A DNA stretch of 64,000 bases from an uncultured Bacteroidia bacterium. Lineage in GTDB: Bacteria > Bacteroidota > Bacteroidia > NS11-12g > UBA9320. Positions 44,488 to 53,706 of this stretch are shown here, piece after piece. The stretch covers positions 297,662-361,661 of the forward strand of contig CALSMN010000004.1 of NCBI GenBank assembly GCA_943787465.1, written 5' to 3'. The notes below the pieces were generated by a model. That model saw only the letters and a program-made list of their open reading frames with translations. It was not told the DNA's origin and did no database searches. The first letter of the stretch is position 1. Every line of letters starts with the position of its first letter. A program made the position numbers and the translations under genes.

Positions 44488-46562
44488 GGATGCGAATATA
44501 TTATTCCATTTTCTAACCGACCTTCCAACATCAGTAAAAATGCATACTCCTTGGCTGTTTCTTTAAGTGCTTCGAATCGTCCACTTGCACCGCCATGTCC
44601 CGCCTCCATATTGCAATCCATGATCAAAATCGTATCATCGGTTTTTAGTTCTCGTAATTTAGCAACCCATTTGGCGGGCTCCCAGTACTGCACTTGGCTA
44701 TCGTGCAATCCAGTGGTTACCAATAGGTGGGGATAGGCTTTTGCTTCTACATTGTCGTAGGGTGAATAGCTTTTGATATAGTGATAATAGGTCTCATCAT
44801 TGGGGTTTCCCCATTCGTCGTATTCTCCAGTGGTCAAGGGGATGGTCTCGTCGAGCATGGTGGTGACTACATCCACAAAAGGAACAGCAGCGATTACTCC
44901 GTGCCATAAATCAGGTCGCATATTGATTACTGCACCCATTAATAATCCCCCCGCGCTTCCACCCATGGCGTACAGTTTTTTGGGAGATGTAAGTCCTGCT
45001 TCTACTAGGTATTCCCCACAATCTATAAAGTCATGGAAGGTATTTTTTTTGTGCAATAATTTTCCTTGATCGTACCAATCTCTGCCTAAATCTTCTCCTC
45101 CTCGAATATGAGCAATGACATACACAAATCCACGATCCAATAAGCTCAATCGTATAGCACTAAAATAGGGATCCAGGGAATGACCATACGAACCATAGGC
45201 ATATAATACGAGTGGAGCATCTTGAGGGGCAGCTCCTTCCTCGGATTTCTTATACACCACACTCATGGGAACTCTTGCCCCATCTCGGGCAGTTGCCCAC
45301 ATCCGCTGACTGCCGTATTTATTTTCGTCATACCCCCCTACAATGGTTTGTTGCTTGAGTAGTTTCTTTTCTCGGGTATGCATGTTGTAATCATAAACAG
45401 AAGTTGGCGTTGTCATGCTCGTATAGCCAAAACGAAGTAGGGATGTATCGAATTCGGGGTTTACACTCGTCCAGCAATCGTAGGTAGCCGAATCAAAAGC
45501 CATGTAATGTTCCTCTTGGGTTTGTTGATGGATGATTCGAATAAAATTTTGCCCTTGGGTTCTTTCTTCCACTACCATAAATTTTTTAAACAACTCCACG
45601 CCCTCCAGTAGGGTATCTTCTCGGTGGGGTATGACTTCGGTCCAGTGTTCTCTAGCGGTTTGGTCTTCTGAAGTTTCCATCAGTCTAAAATTTTGTGCAT
45701 CCCAATTGGTTAAAACATACCATTGGTTTTGAAAATGGGTAATTCCATACTCCAACCCCCGAATTCGTTCTTGGAATACCGTAAAGGGTGCATGAGGCGT
45801 TTCCGCATTGACGTACCAAAACTCTGATGTAATACTGGCTCCGGTGGTTATGATGATCCATTTTTTGCTTTTGCTTTTATACACGCCACAATTGAAGGTG
45901 TCGTCTGTTTCGTGGTACCGAAGTTCTTTTGCTTTTGTGAAGATATCCATCATCCAAATTTTGGCAGAACGGAGTGTTTCTTCCTCTTTTTCGGTATAAA
46001 AAAGGGTCTGATTATCGGCTGCCCACGTGGCTCCTCCAGTAGTCCCCGATATGGCCAAATCCAGTAATTCTCCCGTGTGTAAATCTTTAATTTTTAGGGT
46101 ATATATTCTTCGACTCACGGTATCCTCACCATAGGCAAGATATTGGTTGTTGGGACTGATACTCAATCCACCTATGGCATAATAGGTAAACCCTTTTGCT
46201 AGCGCATTAACGTCTAATAGTATTTCTTCTTCTCCAGCATCCTCAAAGGTATTGCCTCCTTTTTTTCGGCAATGGATGGGGTATTCTCCTGCCTCTATGA
46301 AACGGGTATAGTACCAATATCCATTTTTTTTATAGGGTACCGATTCATCGTCTTTTTTGATCCGTCCTACCATTTCATCGTACAAGTCGGATTGGAGCTG
46401 TTCGGTGGGTTGAAGAATCTCCTTGCAATAGGCATTTTCTTCGTTCAAATAATCGAGCACCGCTTGATCTTCACGTTGATTTAGCCAGAAGTAGGGGTCT
46501 ATTCGAGTATCGCCATGAATGGTTAGCTCTTTGGCTATTTTTTTAGCTTGAGGGGCTTGCAT
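44484..46562 (-). CDS. ptrB: S9-family serine peptidase (oligopeptidase B-like)
   Basis: I place the start at 46562 (MQAPQAKKIAKELTIHGDTR), 692 residues; the longer frame to 46622 adds 20 residues without family character. An N-terminal beta-propeller is followed by the alpha/beta hydrolase domain with nucleophile GGSAGGLLMG (encoded near 44940-44970), VDVVTTMLD, and His in MEAGHGGASGRF at the end. It cleaves short peptides after basic residues. No signal peptide on the chosen start, so cytoplasmic. Confidence 0.9.
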   Translation of the reverse strand: MQAPQAKKIAKELTIHGDTRIDPYFWLNQREDQAVLDYLNEENAYCKEILQPTEQLQSDLYDEMVGRIKKDDESVPYKKNGYWYYTRFIEAGEYPIHCRKKGGNTFEDAGEEEILLDVNALAKGFTYYAIGGLSISPNNQYLAYGEDTVSRRIYTLKIKDLHTGELLDLAISGTTGGATWAADNQTLFYTEKEEETLRSAKIWMMDIFTKAKELRYHETDDTFNCGVYKSKSKKWIIITTGASITSEFWYVNAETPHAPFTVFQERIRGLEYGITHFQNQWYVLTNWDAQNFRLMETSEDQTAREHWTEVIPHREDTLLEGVELFKKFMVVEERTQGQNFIRIIHQQTQEEHYMAFDSATYDCWTSVNPEFDTSLLRFGYTSMTTPTSVYDYNMHTREKKLLKQQTIVGGYDENKYGSQRMWATARDGARVPMSVVYKKSEEGAAPQDAPLVLYAYGSYGHSLDPYFSAIRLSLLDRGFVYVIAHIRGGEDLGRDWYDQGKLLHKKNTFHDFIDCGEYLVEAGLTSPKKLYAMGGSAGGLLMGAVINMRPDLWHGVIAAVPFVDVVTTMLDETIPLTTGEYDEWGNPNDETYYHYIKSYSPYDNVEAKAYPHLLVTTGLHDSQVQYWEPAKWVAKLRELKTDDTILIMDCNMEAGHGGASGRFEALKETAKEYAFLLMLEGRLENGIIYSHP

Positions 46563-46642
46563 GGATGCAATGATAGGAGTTCTCTTGCATTGGATAAATG
46601 CAAATGTTCCTTTTTTTTGCATCTACTCCGCCATCTTAAAAT

Positions 46643-46668
46643 GGGGTTGGTGGACATCCACCAACCCC
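46643..46668 (-). terminator. Strong GC-rich hairpin after the 1462-residue gene
   Basis: GGGGTTGGTGG pairs perfectly with CCACCAACCCC around ACAT (11-bp stem), 20 bases past the stop codon of the gene ending at 46688. No T-tract on the minus side. Confidence 0.55.
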
Positions 46669-46687
46669 AGCTATCGGATCATCCGAT

Positions 46688-49600
46688 TTATTTGGTCAAT
46701 ACCACATAACTGGTATATACATCGGAGCCTACGTATGCTTTGATGTAATACACTCCCGGTAGGTGCTTATAATTAAATGATGCCGAAAAACCATCGTACG
46801 TGGTTACGCCACTATAGGTAAATTGAGGTACACCGTAACTATCTGTGATGATTATCTCTGCTCGCTCACTCGGATATTTATCTATCACAGATGGGTCAAA
46901 GGTTACCCGGACATACCCATCCGTTGGATTGGGATACACATTCAGATGAACCGATTCTTCTATAGTGGACGAATAGCTTGATTCTTCCTCCAAAAGAGCA
47001 TCATAAAATGGGTGAACCTCCCGCGGTAAATCACAGGAATAATCGGCCAGTTTTTCTTCGAGGGTTATTTCTCCTTGCAGTATTTTCTCCTCTCCCTCTA
47101 CAAGACAGCGATAGGCATTTACTAATTCTTGTGTTTTTTCGTCATCTGTTTGATTCAGATACCAATCGTACACCATCATGGCCGTCTGCCGATTTCCTTC
47201 TGACCGGTAACATTCTGCAATATCAAGGGTCAGCATGAGTTGAAAACCACTCCATACCGAATGGGAATTGAAGCTTTCATAAAATAATTCGTGCAACAAC
47301 TCACTGACTTCTCTGGTCAGTTCGACAACATTGTGCCCATTATTTTCCTCTTTCATTTGTTCTTTATATTTACTATACGCCATCATATAATTTTTGTAGG
47401 CCTGGTAGGGAATGTAGCTCACCTCTTCGGGCAAAATCGCATACCGTGAATAATCGTTCAATAAAATACGTCGGTACATATCCATGGCACTTCTGTAATC
47501 TTGGCGTTCAAATAATTGATCGTTGGCCTGTTGATATACATCCACGACACTTTGGCTCGTAGATAGCATCCAGTATTGCTCGTCTGAAAATACTTTGTCG
47601 TCACGTCCGCCTCTATTGGGGTCTATCATGCCTGGAATACACACCCCCACTTGATTCAAAAAAAACGAATTTCGACTAGGCAATTGTCTGCCATAAGGCT
47701 CAATATTTGGGGTTAATAGCGGACTGCCCCAATTGGGTTTCCAATAGGTTTGATAATCTTGATGTTGTACCGGTGCGGTAGATTTTCCCCAAAAATTTTC
47801 ACTGGTTTCTATAAAATACCGTCCGTTGAGTGCCGTTACACTTCCTGTATTTACTATGGCATGAAGCGATTTGGTATTGTTTTCAAAACTGTTGAATCCT
47901 GCCAAGAGGTCCAATCCTAAACCGTGACCTATACCATACCCTTGAAGGTCTCCTTCATAATCGTAATTGTATATGCCTACTCGGTTAGCATCTATCGTAT
48001 TGTATCCTGCATCGGATAATGCACTCATGGCAAGGTAACTGGTTCCTCGCGAATAAATTCCGTTTCGACCATTATTTCTAATTTCAACACATTTGGGTTT
48101 GAAGGTGGTTCCCATCACGGCCATCCCATCTGCATAATTGCGTTCTATGGCACCGTGATACCAATTGAGCACTCCACTGCTCGTCCCCGCAAAGAGGTTT
48201 TCTCGGCAATTTGTGAGGTATACATCTTCGAACATACAGTCGGTATTGATCCCCATGGCAAAGAGGTTTTCGCTGTTGTCGTGTGCCAATACGTTGGTCA
48301 TGTCTATGCCCCCGCCATCCACACGTATGGCTGTAATCATGCTTTCAAAACTGCACTGTTCCAGCTGTGGTTTGTGATGTGGGTAATAGTAGTTTTGGGC
48401 CAAGAGACCATATATGCCTTGCCTAAAATGTACATTTTTGAGTGTCACTTGTGGTTGCCCTTGTGTGATGAGTCCCGCAAAGTAGTAATAGCTTCGATCT
48501 TCGTTGATGGTGTGCACCCGTACATCTTCCAGCAACGTTGGACAAGCTACATTGAGTCTACTCAGGTTGCCCAACGCTATTTTTCCATTTTTTACTGTAA
48601 AACTGATCAGATTTTCGGGCACAATCACGCCAAAATTGCCATCAATCTCCAGCAATTTTTTATTGGGATCGTCGCCTTCAAGGTAAATCCGGTTATACAA
48701 ACTGGGGCTAATTTTAGCGAGGGTTTCTTCTCCGGTATTGGGGTCTTTGTGCTTGCGGAAGGTTATGTAGCCCAAACCGTTGGGGCCTGGAAGTATTCGC
48801 AGAGAGGCATAGTCTCCCAACTTGAGTTCCCCTTCTATCACCAAATGAGCACTTGGACCATCCAGTATGATGGCCGTATTTCGGTGGATGGTCATCACAC
48901 CGCCCTGGCCTATGGTGAGGGTACTGTGGTCGCCAATGGTGAGCGTCGCTCCAATGTTGAGGGTAAGGTGTCCGCCATTTTCTACTCGCATGTGGGTAGG
49001 ATAATTGGGATCGGTATTGGGAATCGAAATCTCACCGCCTTGCCGCACGGATAGCTCTGCTCCGCATACCGTCAAGTCTCCTGCAACGCGAAGCTCTCCT
49101 TCACGTACTACCTCCACATCGTGGCTTACATAAAAAGGCTTGGGTATGCCTATGTCTGCATAGTCCGAAAATTTACGGGGAGTGATTACGGGATGAGTGC
49201 CTCCGATGGTGGAAATAAGGGGTTTTTCGTCCATCTCAAAACTCTTAAAACTCCCATTGGGACCGGTATAATTGAAATGTTGTATCAGTGCCGAACTTTT
49301 ACAGGGGCATAACGTATTCCGATACGTCGAATTTTGCGGATTAGCATTCATCCGAAGCATATTGTGCATTAACATGGACCCTATACCGCACAACTCCCCA
49401 TTATGCATGGCACTCTCTGGTTTGGTGGACGATGATAGACTAAACATTTCTCCTTTTTTTAGATAGGTCGATATGTTATCTTTATTGTGGGTTGTTTTTC
49501 CTGCACCGTAACACCCTATTTGAGATAATTTGTCTTCCCATGAACTAATCAAATTGAGATGACTCGGTGGATTGTATAATGTGGGGTGCAATGTCTTTCG

Positions 49601-51076
49601 CATCATGGCAAATGGCTCTGAAAGCGGAACGGCTGCTATCATTTGATTAAACTCACTCGTGGTTACGTGGGTGGTCATGGCGGCTACCTTGAGTATCATC
49701 TGATTGGCTAAATTGAGATCAGAAAAATATAGCGGGACTTTTTTCACATACCCCCAAATCTGCTCCGGATTGTAATACAACTTAGCCCGAACTGCCTCAG
49801 TAGTAGCGATGGCAGCAAAACCAACTGCCACCCCTGCTATTCCCCCTGTAGCAGCACCCCCTGTAGTGCCTACTCCAGGTACAACCGATCCATAAGCCCC
49901 TCCGATACCCGCTCCGACTATTCCGGTACTCACTACAATGAGTATTCGCTTCCCCACCATCTTGGTCTTGTCTGCTAACCTCGGAAATTTGATTACCACA
50001 CGTGGATCGTACACATGCCCCGTAATCTCATTGGCAATCTGGCTGATGGGATAGGCAAATGCCCACAGCTGTGTTCCTCGCCATACTTGGCGATGGTCAT
50101 TGTTTTTATTGGCAATAAACCACGTGGTTCTCAGCTCACCCACCTCTTGCAGTTTCGATGGATTAAGATCATCATTGATGGGGATGTAGGCATCTTTTAC
50201 CGTTTTTTCGGCAGCACAATAACTCACAATCTGGTGGGTGAGCTGCTTCACATAGGCATGAAAATTGATATATTCATCTCCATCATCTGGATTAGGTTGT
50301 GCTCCTGCATCGGCCGGTACAAATTTGTACACATAGTAGAGCCCCATAATGATGCCATACACTTGGTCTTGGCTCATCTCGTTGTCTTGCATTTTTTCGA
50401 TGGGTCGACCATCGTTCATTCGCTTAAAATCACAATCGCTATATACCGTGGTATTTTTATCGATGTAATTGTACACCTTCACTATGCCCTCTTGGTCGGG
50501 GTCGTTGGCAGGGATAGGCCCAGCCGTACACGGCGAATGCTGAAAATTGAGCAGGGGATTTTCGGGTTGGTAGTTGTCCAATGAGAGTACTTGACCCTCG
50601 GGACCTGCCTCGTTGTGGTTGATCACCCGATACATATCGCTGGGGACATCGCTCCGTACAAAAAACCCGTCGTAGGCTTCTGGTTTATCAGGAGCAAAAA
50701 ACACTTCTGCAAAACCATCCAAACGGCCCATGGCACGCAAGGCGTAATACAGCTCATTGGTGGTAGCGGTGAGGTCTTGGTGGGCTTCGCGAAGCAGTTT
50801 GTACTCGGTGGCCAAGGTGGCAATGTATTCGCCCAGATCGATGACCCCATCGCCAAAGGCGATGCTTCCGTAGGTAGTGCCGCATTGTTCGCCCAGGTCT
50901 CGCTTGTAGGCGGGCAACGAATGCCCTGGGGCTGGTCCTACTTTCATGAAATCGGTTCGTAACCGGTGGCGGTAATTCCAATAGGTGTTTAGGAGTTGGT
51001 CATAGTCAGTGGTCTGTGCATTGGTTGCTGCGGTACATCCTACGTATAGGATAAAAAAAATTAAAGAATGTTTCAT
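46688..51076 (-). CDS. Large secreted beta-helix protein with T9SS sorting domain
   Basis: 1462 residues. Order: signal peptide (1-20, ending TNAQ); an unrecognised N-terminal region; a Gly/Val-rich hydrophobic stretch at about 375-427 (IVGAGIGGAYGSVVPGVGTT, then GGAATGGIAGVAVGFAAIAT); a short repeat of strands at about 650-740 (LTIGDHSTLTIGQGGVMTIH) that begins a right-handed beta-helix running to about 1095 (VEIRNNGRNGIYSRGTS); a helical, TPR-like part (about 1170-1330); and a type A sorting domain (1372-1462, LNVYPNPTDGYVRVTF). Beta-helix proteins in this group are often polysaccharide lyases or adhesins; no catalytic residues could be picked out. Reads in the same direction as the three lipoprotein genes, 144 bp downstream. 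Confidence 0.85.
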   Translation of the reverse strand: MKHSLIFFILYVGCTAATNAQTTDYDQLLNTYWNYRHRLRTDFMKVGPAPGHSLPAYKRDLGEQCGTTYGSIAFGDGVIDLGEYIATLATEYKLLREAHQDLTATTNELYYALRAMGRLDGFAEVFFAPDKPEAYDGFFVRSDVPSDMYRVINHNEAGPEGQVLSLDNYQPENPLLNFQHSPCTAGPIPANDPDQEGIVKVYNYIDKNTTVYSDCDFKRMNDGRPIEKMQDNEMSQDQVYGIIMGLYYVYKFVPADAGAQPNPDDGDEYINFHAYVKQLTHQIVSYCAAEKTVKDAYIPINDDLNPSKLQEVGELRTTWFIANKNNDHRQVWRGTQLWAFAYPISQIANEITGHVYDPRVVIKFPRLADKTKMVGKRILIVVSTGIVGAGIGGAYGSVVPGVGTTGGAATGGIAGVAVGFAAIATTEAVRAKLYYNPEQIWGYVKKVPLYFSDLNLANQMILKVAAMTTHVTTSEFNQMIAAVPLSEPFAMMRKTLHPTLYNPPSHLNLISSWEDKLSQIGCYGAGKTTHNKDNISTYLKKGEMFSLSSSTKPESAMHNGELCGIGSMLMHNMLRMNANPQNSTYRNTLCPCKSSALIQHFNYTGPNGSFKSFEMDEKPLISTIGGTHPVITPRKFSDYADIGIPKPFYVSHDVEVVREGELRVAGDLTVCGAELSVRQGGEISIPNTDPNYPTHMRVENGGHLTLNIGATLTIGDHSTLTIGQGGVMTIHRNTAIILDGPSAHLVIEGELKLGDYASLRILPGPNGLGYITFRKHKDPNTGEETLAKISPSLYNRIYLEGDDPNKKLLEIDGNFGVIVPENLISFTVKNGKIALGNLSRLNVACPTLLEDVRVHTINEDRSYYYFAGLITQGQPQVTLKNVHFRQGIYGLLAQNYYYPHHKPQLEQCSFESMITAIRVDGGGIDMTNVLAHDNSENLFAMGINTDCMFEDVYLTNCRENLFAGTSSGVLNWYHGAIERNYADGMAVMGTTFKPKCVEIRNNGRNGIYSRGTSYLAMSALSDAGYNTIDANRVGIYNYDYEGDLQGYGIGHGLGLDLLAGFNSFENNTKSLHAIVNTGSVTALNGRYFIETSENFWGKSTAPVQHQDYQTYWKPNWGSPLLTPNIEPYGRQLPSRNSFFLNQVGVCIPGMIDPNRGGRDDKVFSDEQYWMLSTSQSVVDVYQQANDQLFERQDYRSAMDMYRRILLNDYSRYAILPEEVSYIPYQAYKNYMMAYSKYKEQMKEENNGHNVVELTREVSELLHELFYESFNSHSVWSGFQLMLTLDIAECYRSEGNRQTAMMVYDWYLNQTDDEKTQELVNAYRCLVEGEEKILQGEITLEEKLADYSCDLPREVHPFYDALLEEESSYSSTIEESVHLNVYPNPTDGYVRVTFDPSVIDKYPSERAEIIITDSYGVPQFTYSGVTTYDGFSASFNYKHLPGVYYIKAYVGSDVYTSYVVLTK

Positions 51077-51220
51077 ATATAAAAAAATTTAAAGGTTTAT
51101 TCGTCTGAGTAAGTTCTCAATTAAAAAAAGCATGGGTCTTCATGCCTCGGAAAATTTGATCCATTAATTGGGTGGTTTTAGTTTTCGTGTCATGATGTTA
51201 TTTTTATTCGTTAGTGTTTT

Positions 51221-51919
51221 TCATTGGATAACCTCATAATTAACGAGTTCCCAGCCCTCAATATATTCATTGGTCCAATGAGCGTATTTTTCTCTTTTTA
51301 TAAGCCCTACATGCTTGGCCCAAAAATATTTAGTCGGTTTACTGTCCCATATCCAATCGTTACTCACCTCAAATTCTGCGACATCGAAGTACCACTGCCC
51401 CTTTACCTGTAGGCTGTCGTGGACTGTATTTAAGCCCGATGTTTGTCCACTTACTCCACCGTTACGGTCGAAACGTGGAGGCATGTGCATCATTGCAGAG
51501 TACCCTATAGCTGTTTTGGAACACGGAATTGCCCAGTGTACTGACGATCTTTCAAACTGCTCTTGTGGTGTTAAGTCTACAAATGGGTGTACACTTGCAA
51601 ATGTGTATTCACCGCTGTTTCCCCTCCATTGAAACTGGATGTGTTCGCGGTAGTAGTCTCTGGTTCTGCCTTCGAAGTGCAGCATTTGGGAGTTGTACCA
51701 CTGCATCACGATACTATCGCGTTCGCCTGTTTGGTCGTTTTCGTATACCCAATAACTCCCCGGCTCAAACTTGATGTAGGCTTCTCCCTCTGCCCCCAGT
51801 CGGAACTCCCCCAAATACTGCGGTTCGTCATCGGGATTGCACGAAGTCATGATGCCTGAAAATAAGCCGACTGCCATCGTCCAAATGAGAAGCGTTTGTC
51901 TGGTTTTCATTGTTTTCAT
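51221..51919 (-). CDS. Lipoprotein A of a tandem mosaic family
   Basis: 232 residues. A lipoprotein signal with the anchored Cys at 27 (GIMTSC). Residues 1-68 are identical to copies B and C. Residues about 69-103 and the block from LQVKGQWYFDVAEFEVSNDW to HWTNEY are also identical to C, while the end (EGWELVNYEVIQ) is its own. The middle part from 104 to about 168 is unique. No known family; the protein is probably a surface beta-rich domain. It is the last of the three copies in the direction of transcription. Confidence 0.75.
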   Translation of the reverse strand: MKTMKTRQTLLIWTMAVGLFSGIMTSCNPDDEPQYLGEFRLGAEGEAYIKFEPGSYWVYENDQTGERDSIVMQWYNSQMLHFEGRTRDYYREHIQFQWRGNSGEYTFASVHPFVDLTPQEQFERSSVHWAIPCSKTAIGYSAMMHMPPRFDRNGGVSGQTSGLNTVHDSLQVKGQWYFDVAEFEVSNDWIWDSKPTKYFWAKHVGLIKREKYAHWTNEYIEGWELVNYEVIQ

Positions 51920-51961
51920 GGGGCTAAATTTACGGGTTTATTTTTAAAATTCAAAAAAAAA

Positions 51962-52660
51962 TCAGGGCGTCACTTGATATCGAATCAAGTGCCAGCCTTC
52001 GGTGTATTCATTGGTCCAGTGTTCATATTTTTCGCGTTTAATAAGTCCAATATTTTTTGCCCAGTAATACCTTCCTATTCTTCCGTTCATCAACGGGTCT
52101 GGTTTTGCCTCAAATTCTGCCACATCGTAGTACCAACGCCCCTTTACCTGGAGGCTGTCGTGGACTGTGACCGTAGTGGTCTGTCCACTAACCGAACCTG
52201 CATATTCAGGAGAAAATGGATAAAAGAAAATGCATGATCCAACTGAGCCAGAATGATAAAAACGATAGGTAAATATATCTGTACTTGGATTTAGTCCCTC
52301 TCTTCGTGTCGCATCTGGGAAGGGTGTTTTAGGTTCAAAATAGTAATCGATTCTGTCATTTTTTAACCAATTGATATCTATTATTTCCTTTTCAAAACTA
52401 TTCGATATTCCACTAAAGTTTTTCAATTCAGAATAATAAGAATACATCGTAAAACTATCGCGTTCGCCTGTTTGGTCGTTTTCGTATACCCAATAACTCC
52501 CCGGCTCAAACTTGATGTAAGCTTCTCCCTCTGCCCCCAGTCGGAACTCCCCCAAATACTGCGGTTCGTCATCGGGATTGCACGAAGTCATGATGCCTGA
52601 AAATAAGCCGACTGCCATCGTCCAAATGAGAAGCGTTTGTCTGGTTTTCATTGTTTTCAT
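51962..52660 (-). CDS. Lipoprotein B of a tandem mosaic family
   Basis: 232 residues. The same first 68 residues as A and C, then a diverged homologous region (FTMYSYYSELKNFSGISNSF) and a diverged third quarter (GRWYYDVAEFEAKPDPLMNG), but the last 14 residues (TEGWHLIRYQVTP) are identical to C. The intergenic DNA before it (52661-52702) is nearly the same as that before A and C. Confidence 0.75.
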   Translation of the reverse strand: MKTMKTRQTLLIWTMAVGLFSGIMTSCNPDDEPQYLGEFRLGAEGEAYIKFEPGSYWVYENDQTGERDSFTMYSYYSELKNFSGISNSFEKEIIDINWLKNDRIDYYFEPKTPFPDATRREGLNPSTDIFTYRFYHSGSVGSCIFFYPFSPEYAGSVSGQTTTVTVHDSLQVKGRWYYDVAEFEAKPDPLMNGRIGRYYWAKNIGLIKREKYEHWTNEYTEGWHLIRYQVTP

Positions 52661-52702
52661 GGGGCTAAATTTACGGGTTAATTTTTAAAATTTAAAAAAA
52701 TA

Positions 52703-53395
52703 TCAGGGCGTCACTTGATATCGAATCAAGTGCCAGCCTTCGGTGTATTCATTGGTCCAATGAGCGTATTTTTCTCTTTTTATAAGCCCTACATGCTTGG
52801 CCCAAAAATATTTAGTCGGTTTACTGTCCCATATCCAATCGTTACTCACCTCAAATTCTGCGACATCGAAGTACCACTGCCCCTTTACCTGGAGGCTGTC
52901 GTACCTTTTTAATTCTACTCTTTGACCACTTACAGAACCTCCAACATTATAATCTAGTGGGAAATAAATCATGGTACTTGTTCCTGTGACTTTATGTGTA
53001 GCTAAATTCCACCGCCGTATAGACTTATTAAACTGCTCTTGAGGAGTCAAGTCCACAAATAGATGTGATGTAATAAAATCATATGTACCGCTGTTGCCCC
53101 TCCATTGAAACTGGATGTGTTCGCGGTAGTAGTCTCTGGTTCTGCCTTCGAAGTGCAGCATTTGGGAGTTGTACCACTGCATCACGATACTATCGCGTTC
53201 GCCTGTTTGGTCGTTTTCGTATACCCAATAACTCCCCGGCTCAAACTTGATGTAAGCTTCTCCCTCTGCCCCCAGTCGGAACTCCCCCAAATACTGCGGT
53301 TCGTCATCGGGATTGCACGAAGTCATGATGCCTGAAAATAAGCCGACTGCCATCGTCCAAATGAGAAGCGTTTGTCTGGTTTTCATTGTTTTCAT
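52703..53395 (-). CDS. Lipoprotein C of a tandem mosaic family
   Basis: 230 residues, first of the three in the direction of transcription. It looks like a hybrid: residues 69-103 and the third quarter match A, the C-terminus matches B, and a region of its own lies between (DFITSHLFVDLTPQEQFNKS, MIYFPLDYNVGGSVSGQRVE). The likely join with the B-type end is within the shared TTCATTGGTCCA near 52750-52760. Confidence 0.75.
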   Translation of the reverse strand: MKTMKTRQTLLIWTMAVGLFSGIMTSCNPDDEPQYLGEFRLGAEGEAYIKFEPGSYWVYENDQTGERDSIVMQWYNSQMLHFEGRTRDYYREHIQFQWRGNSGTYDFITSHLFVDLTPQEQFNKSIRRWNLATHKVTGTSTMIYFPLDYNVGGSVSGQRVELKRYDSLQVKGQWYFDVAEFEVSNDWIWDSKPTKYFWAKHVGLIKREKYAHWTNEYTEGWHLIRYQVTP

Positions 53396-53438
53396 GGGGC
53401 TAAATTTACGGGTTAATTTTTTAAAATTTAAAAAAATA

Positions 53439-53465
53439 TCAGGGCGTCACTTGATATCGAATCAA
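53439..53465 (-). pseudogene. Relic of a fourth lipoprotein copy (last 8 codons)
   Basis: The DNA before gene C repeats the spacer and then reads the C-terminal codons IRYQVTP and stop of the B/C type, ending at 53465 where the next bases (AATAGC) no longer match. The rest of the copy is gone. Confidence 0.75.
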
Positions 53466-53521
53466 AATAGCATTTTGAAAAAAGAATCCGATTTGCTATA
53501 AAAATTCATGTGAGAATATAT

Positions 53522-53550
53522 TTTGTTTTAAATGAAACAAATTATATTTG
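53522..53550 (+). promoter_or_regulatory. Promoter of tRNA-Val
   Basis: TTTG (53522-53525), 17 bases and TATATTTG (53543-53550), 13 bases before the tRNA. A full Bacteroidetes-type promoter. Confidence 0.65.
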
Positions 53551-53563
53551 CAACCCTTTAAAA

Positions 53564-53638
53564 GGGAGCTTAGCTCAGTTGGTTTAGAGCATCTGCCTTA
53601 CAAGCAGAGGGTCGCTGGTTCGAATCCAGCAGTTCCCA
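53564..53638 (+). tRNA. tRNA-Val (anticodon UAC)
   Basis: A cloverleaf of 75 bases. Acceptor arm GGGAGCT pairs with AGTTCCC (one G-T), D-loop TTAGCTCAGTTGG, anticodon stem TCTGC/GCAGA with loop CTTACAA, giving anticodon TAC at 53599-53601, and T-arm GGTTCGAATCC. Discriminator A; CCA is not encoded. It stands alone between two leftward genes. Confidence 0.97.
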
Positions 53639-53659
53639 CACTGATTATCAGACGAATAG

Positions 53660-53686
53660 AGTCTCGCTTCACGGCGGGACTTTTTT
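53660..53686 (+). terminator. Rho-independent terminator after tRNA-Val
   Basis: AGTCTCGC pairs with GCGGGACT around a 6-base loop, followed by TTTTTT at 53681-53686. Confidence 0.8.
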
Positions 53687-53706
53687 GTTTATTCCTATTC
53701 TATTTT

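Larger units (their letters stand above)
51221..53465 (-). repeat. Tandem array of about 740-bp lipoprotein units
   Basis: Three complete units with start-to-start distances of 741 and 735 bp, plus a 27-bp remnant of a fourth at 53439-53465. Each unit holds one gene and an almost identical 42-43 bp spacer. Confidence 0.85.

Noticed and set aside
48155..49054. 299-residue plus-strand frame inside the 1462-residue gene
   Set aside because: Antisense to a convincing T9SS protein; no domain or motif recognised.
50015..50584. 189-residue plus-strand frame
   Set aside because: Also antisense to the 1462-residue gene and without recognisable features.
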